Below the pieces are notes generated by a model. It searched no databases, was not told the DNA's origin, and saw only the letters and a list, made by a program, of their open reading frames with translations. Shown in pieces: positions 17,727-26,122 of a DNA stretch of 64,000 nt. Source of the stretch: Janthinobacterium sp. GW458P (GTDB lineage Bacteria; Pseudomonadota; Gammaproteobacteria; Burkholderiales; Burkholderiaceae_D); contig NZ_NEGZ01000013.1 in NCBI RefSeq assembly GCF_002127585.1, positions 24,770-88,769 on the forward strand, given 5' to 3'. A program made the position numbers and the translations under genes. Each line of letters begins with the position of its first letter. Position 1 is the first letter of the stretch.

Positions 17727-17882
17727 TCAGCCGACTGCCGGCAGCAGCATGCCCGCCTGGCTCAGCAGCATCGGCGCCTGCCGCCCTTGCTGGCCATCGG
17801 CCACGATGAACACGGCCAGCGCCACGCCGGCCAGCAGCGCAACGGTGATCAAGCCGGTTTTCAGGTGGGGGATGGTGTGCAT
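17727..17882 (-). CDS. Short single-pass membrane ORF
   Basis: 51 residues starting MHTIPHLKTG with one strong hydrophobic segment (LITVALLAGVALAVFIVA) and a polar tail. GAGGA lies five bases before the ATG, and the gene runs in the same direction 24 bases ahead of the DUF1700 gene, so it would be the first gene of that operon. No family recognised; it could be a small regulatory membrane peptide. Support is the ribosome-binding site plus membrane segment only. Confidence 0.5.
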   Translation of the reverse strand: MHTIPHLKTGLITVALLAGVALAVFIVADGQQGRQAPMLLSQAGMLLPAVG

Positions 17883-18006
17883 GGCGTTCCTCGTGGCAAT
17901 TGGTTTGTCGATGATCAAACTGTACCCAGGTGGCGGCCGCCGCACCAGCACGGTGCGACAGAATGCACTTTGCTGGGGCCCAGCGGCAACCGGGCACGAT
18001 GCACCG

Positions 18007-19380
18007 TCAAGTCTGTTTGGCCGCCTTGCCCTTGGTGACGGCCCTGGCCGCGGCCACGCCGCTGCGCACGGCCGCCTCGATGGTGGCAGGGTAATCTTGC
18101 GTGCGGTCGTCATTGGCCGTGTAGTCGCCGGCCAGCAGCAGGCCCGGCATGCCGCTGGCATTGCCGGGACGCAGCAGATCGGGCGTGCAGGCAAAGGTGG
18201 CGCGCTTTTCCGTGATCAGCTGGGTCCAGGCGGGCCGCGCCAGCTTCGGGCGCCGCAAGACCTGCGCCAGCTGGGCCGCGATCGCCTGCGCCAGCGGCCC
18301 GTGGCCTTGCTCGGCGGCGGGGCCGGATGCGCTGATGACGACGGCCAGCAAGCCCGCCTGGTGCGCGTCGAGCTGGCCCCGGTCGAAGACGAACTGGCCC
18401 CAGTGCTGGTGCTGCGGCGCATCGACGAGCGCGTAAAACGGCAAGTCCAGGCGCACGCTGGCGTCGTACTGCAGGTAGCAGGTGCTGATGGCTTCCGGCG
18501 TGAACGCTTGCATGCGGGTAATGGCGTCGTCGAGGCGGGAGTCGCGCACGCCTTGCAGCAGCGCGGCCGCCTGCACGGACGAGGTGGCGACGATGACGGC
18601 GTCAAAGCCGTCCCCGTCATCGAGCCGCCAGCGGCCATCGGGCAATGCGTGCACGGCGCCGATCTTGGCGCCCGTGCGCACTGCGCCGCCATGCTGTTCC
18701 ACGTAGCGGGCGGCCGCCTCGGGCAGCAGGGCGGACAGGTCCGTTTTCGGGATCAGCATGTCGGACGCGCGGCGGCGGCTCGCGCCCAGGCTGTCGCGCA
18801 GCACGTTGATGAAGACGCGGGCCGAGGCCCGTGCGGGCGGCGTGTTGAGCGCGGCCAGGCACAGCGGGTGCCACATCAGGCGGTTCAAGGTCTCCGTCTG
18901 GTCGAAGCGCTGCAGCAGTTCGCTGACCGTGCAATCGTGGTACAACTGCCAGCCCATCCATCGCATGGCCGTGGAAAAGCGCATCAGCGACAGCTTGTCG
19001 GCGCCTTGCAAGCCCTGGGCGCGCAGCAGGGCCCAGGCCAGGTGCAGCGGCGCGGGCAGGCGCGGCGCGATGAAATCCATGCCGTTGGAACCGGCCGGAT
19101 AGCGCATCTGCAGGGGCAGCGACAGGATCAGTTCGGCCGGGTCTTGCCCTGCGAGCTTGATCAGGCGCAAGGTTTCCGTGTAGGCGCCCAGCAGGATGTG
19201 CTGGCCGTTGTCGAGTACGCTGCCTTCGCGGTCGACCCGGCGCGCCCGTCCGCCCAGGGTGCGCGCCGCCTCGTAGACGGTGACGGCATGGCCGGCGCGC
19301 GCCAGTTCCATGGCCGCCGCGCAGCCGGCCCAGCCGGCGCCGATGACGGCGCAGCGCTGCTTCACGCTACGCTCAGCCAC
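18007..19380 (-). CDS. hpnE: Hydroxysqualene dehydroxylase
   Basis: 457 residues, an FAD-dependent amine-oxidase-like flavoprotein: VIGAGWAGCAAAMELARAG at the N-terminus, GGRARR shortly after, and LLLAGDYTANDDRTQDYPATIEAAV near the C-terminus. It removes the hydroxyl from hydroxysqualene to give squalene, the third step of the HpnCDE route. It overlaps the end of hpnD by 8 bases, so the two are translationally coupled. The cyclase (shc/hpnF) is not in this window, so the end product here may be squalene or hopanoids made elsewhere. Confidence 0.93.
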   Translation of the reverse strand: MAERSVKQRCAVIGAGWAGCAAAMELARAGHAVTVYEAARTLGGRARRVDREGSVLDNGQHILLGAYTETLRLIKLAGQDPAELILSLPLQMRYPAGSNGMDFIAPRLPAPLHLAWALLRAQGLQGADKLSLMRFSTAMRWMGWQLYHDCTVSELLQRFDQTETLNRLMWHPLCLAALNTPPARASARVFINVLRDSLGASRRRASDMLIPKTDLSALLPEAAARYVEQHGGAVRTGAKIGAVHALPDGRWRLDDGDGFDAVIVATSSVQAAALLQGVRDSRLDDAITRMQAFTPEAISTCYLQYDASVRLDLPFYALVDAPQHQHWGQFVFDRGQLDAHQAGLLAVVISASGPAAEQGHGPLAQAIAAQLAQVLRRPKLARPAWTQLITEKRATFACTPDLLRPGNASGMPGLLLAGDYTANDDRTQDYPATIEAAVRSGVAAARAVTKGKAAKQT

Positions 19381-20212
19381 GAACCCAGGTCTTCCACGCC
19401 AGCCACAGTTTGCGGATCGGCGTGAGCGAGATGCGCTGTTTCAGCACGTGGTAGCCGTCGCGCTCGACTTCATTGAGCAAGGTGCGGTAGATGGCGGCCA
19501 TGATCAGGCCAGGGCGCTGGGCGCGGCGGTCTTCCGCCGGCAGCAGGGCGAACGCCTCGTCATAGGCTGTCTGCGCGCGCGCCACCTGGAAGCGCATGAG
19601 GTTTTCAAAGTTCTCGCTGTGGCGCGCATTGAGCAGGTCGGCCGCCGTCACATTGAACTGTTGCAATTCGCTGATCGGCAGATAGATGCGCCCCTTGCGC
19701 GCATCCTCGCCGACGTCGCGGATGATGTTGGTCAGCTGGAAGGCGTGGCCCAGCTTTTCCGCGTACAGCAGGGTTTCCGGGCGGGTCGCGCCGAAGATGC
19801 TGGCCGACAAGATACCGACCACGCTGGCCACGTGCCAGCAATAGCGGCTCATGGCCTGGTAATCGAGGTAGCGGGTCTGGTTCAAGTCCATTTCCATGCC
19901 GTCGATGATGGCCTGCATATGCTTTTCTTCCAGTTGATACACGGCCAGGTGCGGCTCCAGTGCGCGCATCACGGGATGCGTGGGGATGCCCTCGTACATG
20001 GCCTTGACTTCCTTGCGCCACCAGACCAGCTTGGTGCGTGCCACGGCTTCGTCCGTGCATTCGTCGACCGTGTCATCGACTTCGCGGCAGAAGGCGTACA
20101 GGGCCGTGATGGCCTTGCGGCGCTCGGCCGGCAGGAACAGGAAGCTGTAGTAGAAGCTGGAGCCGCTCTGGGCGGCCTTTTGTTGGCAGTATTCGTCGGG
20201 AGACATAGTCAA
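19373..20212 (-). CDS. hpnD: Presqualene diphosphate synthase
   Basis: 279 residues, all-alpha trans-isoprenyl-diphosphate synthase fold. The two Asp-rich magnesium sites are REVDDTVDE and RDVGEDA, and SFYYSFLFLP near the N-terminus is typical of HpnD. It condenses two farnesyl diphosphates to presqualene diphosphate, which HpnC then converts to hydroxysqualene. It follows hpnC by 40 bases and overlaps hpnE by 8. Confidence 0.94.
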   Translation of the reverse strand: MTMSPDEYCQQKAAQSGSSFYYSFLFLPAERRKAITALYAFCREVDDTVDECTDEAVARTKLVWWRKEVKAMYEGIPTHPVMRALEPHLAVYQLEEKHMQAIIDGMEMDLNQTRYLDYQAMSRYCWHVASVVGILSASIFGATRPETLLYAEKLGHAFQLTNIIRDVGEDARKGRIYLPISELQQFNVTAADLLNARHSENFENLMRFQVARAQTAYDEAFALLPAEDRRAQRPGLIMAAIYRTLLNEVERDGYHVLKQRISLTPIRKLWLAWKTWVRG

Positions 20213-20252
20213 AAGAGCAAGGGTTGCAGATCGAAGCCGCTATTCTATCGTC

Positions 20253-21134
20253 TTACAGAGTGGCCGACGGGGGAAAAGCCGTTTTTACTTGCGTCTCTTG
20301 ACGCAGGCTTTTGCGCGACATGCGCAGGGCGCGCCAGAATATGATCAGCCAGTCGCGCTTTTCCAGCTTCGGGCGGCGGCGGAACACGTCGTAATTGACG
20401 GCCTCGATGCATTCGAGGATGCGCAAGCCCCCTTGCACCACCAGGCGCAGCTCCCAGCCGATGCGCCCGCGCAAGCGCAGGGCCAGCGGCGCGCCGGACA
20501 GCATCAGGGCCCGCGTGCGCGCCACCTCGAAGCGCATCAGCGCGCTCCACTTGCCATGCGCCTCGGGCCGCTCGAAGGCGGCGGGCGAGACGGCGAAGCG
20601 GCTCAGGTCCTCCATCGGCAGGTAGATGCGTTCCTTTTGCTGGTCGATGGCAACGTCTTGCAAGAAATTAATTAATTGCAAAGCTGAACATATCGCATCG
20701 GAATCGCGTACATTCTCTTCATCGGCCGCGCCGTACAGGTGCAGCATCAGCAGCCCCACGGGGTTGGCGGAGCGGGCGCAGTAGTCGAGCAGCTCCTCGA
20801 AGCTGGCGTAGCGCGTCGTCTGCACATCCTGCTTGAAAGCGGACAACAGATCGTGGAAGGGCTTGAGCGGCAGCTGGAATCTGGCGATGACGCCCGCCAG
20901 GCGCTCGAACATGGCGGCGTTCTCTCCCGCATGGCCTTCGCCACGGGCGATGCGTGCCAGGGCCGCCTCGTAGGCGTGCAGGGCGGCCAGGCGTTCGGCC
21001 GGCGCGGCGTCGCCTTCATCGGCCAGGTCGTCGGCGCTGCGGGCGAAGGCATAGATGGCTTCGACGGCGGGCACCAGGCGGCGCGGCAGTAAAAATGATG
21101 CTACAGGAAAATTTTCGTAATGATCTACAGGCAT
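20253..21134 (-). CDS. hpnC: Hydroxysqualene synthase
   Basis: 293 residues, first gene of hpnCDE. Squalene/phytoene-synthase fold with Asp-rich motifs RSADDLADE and the second-site region NFLQDVAID. NFPVASFLLPRRL at the N-terminus is typical of HpnC. It converts presqualene diphosphate to hydroxysqualene. The start MPVDHYENF at 21134 sits just after an AT-rich stretch; the frame extends to 21194 but crosses that regulatory-looking DNA. It is divergent from the RND efflux operon across about 250 bases. Confidence 0.93.
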   Translation of the reverse strand: MPVDHYENFPVASFLLPRRLVPAVEAIYAFARSADDLADEGDAAPAERLAALHAYEAALARIARGEGHAGENAAMFERLAGVIARFQLPLKPFHDLLSAFKQDVQTTRYASFEELLDYCARSANPVGLLMLHLYGAADEENVRDSDAICSALQLINFLQDVAIDQQKERIYLPMEDLSRFAVSPAAFERPEAHGKWSALMRFEVARTRALMLSGAPLALRLRGRIGWELRLVVQGGLRILECIEAVNYDVFRRRPKLEKRDWLIIFWRALRMSRKSLRQETQVKTAFPPSATL

Positions 21135-21163
21135 TGAACACGCTTCTTTAGTGTTGCAGTTTT

Positions 21164-21220
21164 TTAATCTCGAGATTAATGACGCAAAAGTCACTAAAAA
21201 CTTTTACTCGCGATTATAAT
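21164..21220. promoter_or_regulatory. AT-rich regulatory region with 16-bp palindrome between hpnC and the RND operon
   Basis: TTAATCTCGAGATTAA at 21164-21179 is a perfect 16-bp palindrome. It is followed by TGAC.GCAAAA.GTCA (21180-21193), a second small dyad, and a perfect TATAAT at 21215-21220 reading toward the RND genes. The whole stretch is far more AT-rich than the surrounding genes. It could hold the operator of a TetR- or MarR-type regulator not encoded nearby. Confidence 0.5.
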
Positions 21221-21387
21221 TAATAACCAGAAAGTCAGTAAGGGGCCGGGAGTGCCTCCGATGACGCCACTGATATTGTCACAAATTTAAGGATATCGCG
21301 TGTAAAAAAGTTGGGCCAGCAGCATTTGGCAGGCAAAAAGTTTCTTCACGCAAAAATCCAACAGCCCGCATAGTAAAGGAAAATACC

Positions 21388-22551
21388 TTGTTTGCCCTGA
21401 AAACCCTGCGCCGCGAGACCGGCGCGCCCACGCTTCCCGCCCTGCGCCTGATGGCTGCCGCCGCCCTTGCCATGACCCTGGCGGCCTGTTCCAAGCCGGC
21501 CGTCAAAGTCGAGGACGTGCGCCCCGTGCGCGCGATTGTGTTGTCTAGTAGTAATGTCGATGTGAATGCGGAACTGGCGGGCGAGGTCGTGCCCCGCGTG
21601 GCGTCGCAACTGGGTTTCCGCGTGGGCGGCAAGATCGTCGCGCGCAAGGTGGACGTGGGCGCCGTCGTGACCAAGGGGCAGGTGCTGATGCAGCTTGACC
21701 CCGTCGACTTGCAGCTGTCGCAGGCCCAGGCCAGGGCGTCGCTGGTCAGCGCGGAAACGAGCCGCGACCTGGCGCGCGCGGAATTGAAGCGCTACCAGGA
21801 CTTGCGCGAGAAAAATTTCGTCAGCCAGGCCGTGCTTGACGGCAAGGACGCCACCTACAAGGCGGCGCAGGCGAACGTGGAAGCGGCGCAGGCCCTGTAC
21901 CGGGGCCAGGCCAACCAGTCCGGCTACGCCAGCCTGCTGGCCGATGCGGACGGCGTCGTCACGCGCATCGAGGCCGAAGTGGGGCAGGTGGTGGCGCCCG
22001 GCACGCCCGTTGTCGTGGTGGCCAGGAGCGGCGAGAAGGAAGTCGTGATCGGCATTCCGGAAGACAAGGTCGAGACCTTGCGCAAGGTCAAGGACGTCAC
22101 CGTGCGCCTGTGGGCCGACCCGCAGCAGGGCTTGCCGGGCAAGATACGCGAAGTGTCGCCCGTGGCCGACCCCGCCACGCGCACCTATGTGGCCAAGGTC
22201 AGCATCCCCGATGCGCCGCAGGCGCGCCTGGGCATGACGGCCGTGGTGCAGTTCGCCTCGCAATCGGCCACGCCGCAGATCAAGGTGCCCTTGACGGCCC
22301 TGTTCAATGAGAAATCGCAAAGTTCCGTGTGGGTGGTGGAAAACGGCGCCGTGAAACTGGTGCCGGTGATGGTGGGCGGCGTGGCCGGCAATGAATTGCT
22401 GCTGACCTCGGGCGTGAAACCCGGCCAGACCGTGGTCACGGCCGGCGTCAATCTGCTCAAGCCTGGCCAGAAAGTGACCATCCTCGGCGCCGAACTGGCC
22501 GCCAAGCCCGCTGTCGCCGCTGCCGCCGTCAGCGTGGGTGCCGCCAAATGA
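21388..22551 (+). CDS. RND efflux periplasmic adaptor lipoprotein
   Basis: 387 residues from a TTG start with AAGGA seven bases upstream. A signal peptide ends in the lipobox LAAC (about residues 29-32), so it is a membrane-anchored lipoprotein. The membrane-fusion layout follows: barrel/lipoyl VVPRVASQLGFRVGGKI, a coiled-coil hairpin (LQLSQAQARASLVSAETSRDL region), second lipoyl half and beta-barrel. It bridges the inner-membrane pump encoded next (ATGA overlap) to an outer-membrane channel. No channel gene follows, so a shared TolC-type protein is expected. Confidence 0.92.
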   Translation: MFALKTLRRETGAPTLPALRLMAAAALAMTLAACSKPAVKVEDVRPVRAIVLSSSNVDVNAELAGEVVPRVASQLGFRVGGKIVARKVDVGAVVTKGQVLMQLDPVDLQLSQAQARASLVSAETSRDLARAELKRYQDLREKNFVSQAVLDGKDATYKAAQANVEAAQALYRGQANQSGYASLLADADGVVTRIEAEVGQVVAPGTPVVVVARSGEKEVVIGIPEDKVETLRKVKDVTVRLWADPQQGLPGKIREVSPVADPATRTYVAKVSIPDAPQARLGMTAVVQFASQSATPQIKVPLTALFNEKSQSSVWVVENGAVKLVPVMVGGVAGNELLLTSGVKPGQTVVTAGVNLLKPGQKVTILGAELAAKPAVAAAAVSVGAAK

Positions 22552-25500
22552 AGGGCGGTTTCAATCTGTCGCGCTGGGCGCTCGAACACATTCCGCTGAC
22601 GCGCTACCTGATGGCCGTGCTGCTGATCGGCGGCATGCTCAGCTACGCCAGCCTGGGCCAGGACGAAGATCCGCCGTTTACTTTCCGCGCCATGGTGCTG
22701 CAAGCCTACTGGCCCGGCGCCACGGCCCTGCAGATGGCCGAGCAGGTGACGGACAAGCTGGAAAAGAAGCTGCAGGAAACGCCGTACATCAATGAAATCA
22801 CCAGCTATTCGAAGCCGGGCGAAACCCTGATCCTGCTGGAGCTGCGCGAATCGGCGCCGCCCAAGGAAACGGCTGCCGCCTGGTACCAGGTGCGCAAGAA
22901 GATCGGCGACATCAAGGGCACCTTGCCGGCCGGCGTCGTGGGCCCGTTCTTCAATGACGAGTTCGGCGACACCTACGGTTCCATCTTCGCCCTGTCCGGC
23001 GACGGTTTCACGTATGCGGAAATGAAGGATTACGCGGACAAGGTGCGCCAGGAGCTGCTGGCCGTGGGCCAGGTGTCGAAAGTGGAACTGTTCGGCGTGC
23101 AGGATGAAAAGATCAATGTTATCTTTTCGCACAAGAAGTTTGCCCAGCTGGGCATTCCTTTTGACGCCATCGTGCAGCAACTGTCCGAGCAAAACAGCAT
23201 CAACGCCACGGGCGTGCTGGTGACGCCGACGGACAATCTGCAAGTGCGCGTGACGGGCGCCATGGTCACCGTCAAGGACCTGGAAAACCTGGAACTGCGC
23301 GCCAACGGCACCACTTTCCGCCTCGGCGACTTTGCCACCGTGAAACGTGAATTCGTCGATCCGCCCAAGGACAAGATGCGCTTCAACGGCAAGGAAGTGA
23401 TCGGCCTGGGCGTGTCGATGGAAAAGGGCGGCAATATCATCGACATGGGCAAGGCCTTGCAGGCGACGGTGACGCGCATGAAGGGCGAATTGCCGGTCGG
23501 CATAGAATTGCAGCGCGTGTCGAACCAGCCGGAAGCCGTGTCCGCGTCCGTGGGCGAGTTCGTGCATACCCTGATCGAAGCCATCCTGATCGTGCTGGCC
23601 GTCAGCTTTGTCGCGCTGGGCTTGCACACGAAACCGTTGCGCATCGACGTGCGGCCCGGCCTGGTGGTGGCGCTGACCATCCCGCTGGTGCTGGCCGTCA
23701 CCTTCCTGTGCATGCGCCTGCTCGACATCGACTTGCACAAGATCTCGCTGGGCGCCCTGATCATCGCGCTGGGCTTGCTGGTCGATGACGCCATCATTGC
23801 CGTCGAAATGATGGTGCGCAAGATGGAAGAAGGCTACTCGCGCTTCGACGCGGCCACCTTCGCCTACACGTCGACGGCCATGCCCATGCTGACGGGCACC
23901 CTGATCACGGTGGCGGGCTTCCTGCCTATCGGCCTGGCCAAGTCGGCTGCCGGCGAATATACGTTCTCCTTGTTCTCCGTCAATGCGCTGGCCCTGATCA
24001 TCTCGTGGGTGGTGGCCGTCGTCTTCACTCCTTACATCGGCTACGTCTTGCTGAAAGTCAAGCCGCACGCGCATAACGACCATGAATTGTTCGATACCCC
24101 CAACTTCCGCCGCTTCCGCCGCACCGTGGCCTGGTGCGTGGAATGGCGCAAGACGACGATCGCCGCCACCCTGGCCATCTTCGCGCTCGGTATCTATGGC
24201 TTTAACTTTATTGAAAAGCAATTCTTCCCCGATTCCAGCCGTCCGGAACTGATGGTGGAACTGTGGTCGCCCGAAGGCACGACGTTTGCCGCGAATGAAA
24301 AGCAGGTGAAGAAATTCGAAGCTTTTGTGGGCAAGCTCGACGGCGTGGAAAGCGTCACCAGCTACGTGGGCACGGGCAGTCCCCGTTTCTACCTGCCGCT
24401 GGACCAGATCTTCCCGCAGACCAACGTGTCGCAAGTGGTGATCCTGCCGAAGAGCCTGGCGGACCGCGAACAGCTGCGCCAGAAGATCATCGACGTCTTC
24501 AAGAAGGATTTTCCGGAAGTGCGGGGCAGGGTAAAACTGTTGCCGAACGGACCGCCGGTGCCGTATCCCGTGCAATTTCGCGTCACGGGCCCGGAAGTGG
24601 CCGGCGTGCGCGCCATTGCCGACCAGGTCAAGGACCTCATGCGCGCCAATCCGAACACCCTGGGCGTCAATGATAACTGGAATGAATCGGTGAAGGTGCT
24701 GCGCCTGGACCTGGACCAGGACAAGATGCGCGCGCTGGGCGTCACCTCGAAAACCGTGATGCAGGCGGCCAATACGATACTGTCGGGCACCGTCATCGGC
24801 CAGTTCCGCGAAGACAACAAGCTGATCGATATCCAGGTGCGCCAGCCGCTGGAGGAGCGGGCGACGATTTCCGTGCTGAACGACACGAATATCCCGACGG
24901 CAAAGGGCAAGTCCGTGCCCATCTCGCAGCTGGCCCGCGTGCATTTCGTGTGGGAGCCGGGTGTCGTCTGGCGCGACAAGCGCGAATGGGCCATTACCGT
25001 GCAGTCGGACGTGGTCGACGGCATCCAGGGCGCGACCGTGTCGACGCAGCTGGCGCCGCAGCTCGACGCCTTGCGCGCCACCATGCCGGACGGCTACCGC
25101 ATCACGGTGAAAGGCGTGGCGGCCGACAGCGGCGAGGCGGAAGCGTCGATCGCGGCGAATCTGCCGCTGGCCATCTTCATTATCTTTACCTTGCTGATGC
25201 TGCAGCTGCACAGTTTCTCGCGTTCGCTGCTGGTGTTCCTTACGGGGCCGCTGGGCGTGGCGGGGGCCGCGTTTGCCTTGCTGCTGCTGCACCGTCCGCT
25301 GGGCTTCGTGGCCAATCTGGGCGTCATCGCGCTGTTCGGCATGATCATCCGCAATTCCGTGATCCTCGTCGACCAGATCGAGCAAGACATCAAGGACGGC
25401 TCCACGCCGTGGGACGCCATCATTGACTCGGCCGTGCGCCGCTGCCGTCCCATCGTGCTGACGGCCGCCGCCGCCGCGCTGGCCATGATCCCGCTGTCGC

Positions 25501-25658
25501 GTTCGGTCTTCTGGGGGCCGATGGCCGTCGCCATCATGGGCGGCCTGATCCTGGCGACGGCATTGACGTTGCTGTTCCTGCCGGCCCTGTATGCGGCCTG
25601 GTTCCGGGTCAGGAAGCCGGAGGCGGCGGCAAGGGAAGTGAGTACGCCAGCTGTGTAG
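22548..25658 (+). CDS. RND family multidrug efflux permease
   Basis: 1,036 residues with the standard RND layout: TM1 near residue 20, a large periplasmic loop, TM2-6, a second loop and TM8-12. The proton-relay aspartates are D413-D414 in LLVDDAI. It exports drugs, solvents or metabolites across the envelope using proton motive force with the adaptor encoded directly upstream (4-base ATGA overlap). Substrate cannot be told from sequence; ordinary HAE1-type features rather than metal-exporter ones. A hairpin-rich 3' region follows. Confidence 0.93.
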   Translation: MKGGFNLSRWALEHIPLTRYLMAVLLIGGMLSYASLGQDEDPPFTFRAMVLQAYWPGATALQMAEQVTDKLEKKLQETPYINEITSYSKPGETLILLELRESAPPKETAAAWYQVRKKIGDIKGTLPAGVVGPFFNDEFGDTYGSIFALSGDGFTYAEMKDYADKVRQELLAVGQVSKVELFGVQDEKINVIFSHKKFAQLGIPFDAIVQQLSEQNSINATGVLVTPTDNLQVRVTGAMVTVKDLENLELRANGTTFRLGDFATVKREFVDPPKDKMRFNGKEVIGLGVSMEKGGNIIDMGKALQATVTRMKGELPVGIELQRVSNQPEAVSASVGEFVHTLIEAILIVLAVSFVALGLHTKPLRIDVRPGLVVALTIPLVLAVTFLCMRLLDIDLHKISLGALIIALGLLVDDAIIAVEMMVRKMEEGYSRFDAATFAYTSTAMPMLTGTLITVAGFLPIGLAKSAAGEYTFSLFSVNALALIISWVVAVVFTPYIGYVLLKVKPHAHNDHELFDTPNFRRFRRTVAWCVEWRKTTIAATLAIFALGIYGFNFIEKQFFPDSSRPELMVELWSPEGTTFAANEKQVKKFEAFVGKLDGVESVTSYVGTGSPRFYLPLDQIFPQTNVSQVVILPKSLADREQLRQKIIDVFKKDFPEVRGRVKLLPNGPPVPYPVQFRVTGPEVAGVRAIADQVKDLMRANPNTLGVNDNWNESVKVLRLDLDQDKMRALGVTSKTVMQAANTILSGTVIGQFREDNKLIDIQVRQPLEERATISVLNDTNIPTAKGKSVPISQLARVHFVWEPGVVWRDKREWAITVQSDVVDGIQGATVSTQLAPQLDALRATMPDGYRITVKGVAADSGEAEASIAANLPLAIFIIFTLLMLQLHSFSRSLLVFLTGPLGVAGAAFALLLLHRPLGFVANLGVIALFGMIIRNSVILVDQIEQDIKDGSTPWDAIIDSAVRRCRPIVLTAAAAALAMIPLSRSVFWGPMAVAIMGGLILATALTLLFLPALYAAWFRVRKPEAAAREVSTPAV

Positions 25659-25707
25659 TGCCCTGGCGGGTGGCCGCATGGCGCATGCGCCGGTTCCCCC
25701 GGCCGGC

Positions 25708-25770
25708 GAAAATGCCGGGGTCGTACCCTGAGGGTGCGACCCCGGTGCTTGCTTTTGGGGTGAAAATGCC
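25708..25770 (-). repeat. GGGGTC-bounded palindromic element, copy A
   Basis: CCGGGGTCG (25715-25723) pairs with CGACCCCGG (25737-25745), enclosing ACCC-TGA-GGGT. The + strand continues into GGGGTGAAAAT (25757-25767), the flank shared with the copies at 37.9 and 61.1 kb. The direct repeat GAAAATGCCG (25708 and 25762) brackets this copy. It lies downstream of the RND pump, in the 313-base gap before tRNA-Leu. Confidence 0.65.
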
Positions 25771-25810
25771 GCCGACTGGCCGGTGGCGCTGCTCCCAGGC
25801 GCAGCAAAAA

Positions 25811-25853
25811 AAAGGCGGCATTCCTCTGGGAAATCCAGTAGAATGCCGCCTTT
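25811..25853. terminator. Strong hairpin terminator, bidirectional
   Basis: AAAGGCGGCATTC (25811-25823) pairs perfectly with GAATGCCGCCTTT (25841-25853). A-run before and T-rich sequence after make it usable from both sides. It separates the RND operon from the tRNA-Leu gene. Confidence 0.75.
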
Positions 25854-25971
25854 GCTTTACCGAGCGCTTGCTCCGGGCTTGCTCAATGAGTCCGCGGTAG
25901 CCAGATCGCTCCCGAGTTGTTAAAATCAGGGGTGGCAGCAAAGTGGTATGTACAAGCTGCATACAAAAGAT

Positions 25972-26054
25972 GCGGATGTGGTGGAATTGGTAGACACGCT
26001 GGTCTTAGAAGCCAGTGCTTCGGCTTGGGAGTTCGAGTCTCCCCATCCGCACCA
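25972..26054 (+). tRNA. tRNA-Leu (UAG)
   Basis: 83 bases including an encoded CCA. Acceptor GCGGATG pairs with CATCCGC; the anticodon stem CTGGT/GCCAG encloses the loop CTTAGAA with anticodon TAG; there is a class II long variable arm (TGCTTCGGCT region) and the T loop TTCGAGT. No integrase or attachment duplication is visible beside it. Confidence 0.95.
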
Positions 26055-26122
26055 ATCCGGGTTGTTCCAGCCCGGACGTGCAGCGCCATCAAGTTTTTCC
26101 TTAGTGTTCCTCAGCCCATTCC

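Noticed and set aside
22185..25679. 1,164-codon open frame antisense to the RND pump
   Set aside because: Composition-driven shadow frame; the sense strand carries an intact RND protein with D413-D414.
25972..26054. tRNA-Leu as an integration site
   Set aside because: I found no integrase and no duplicated 3' end nearby.
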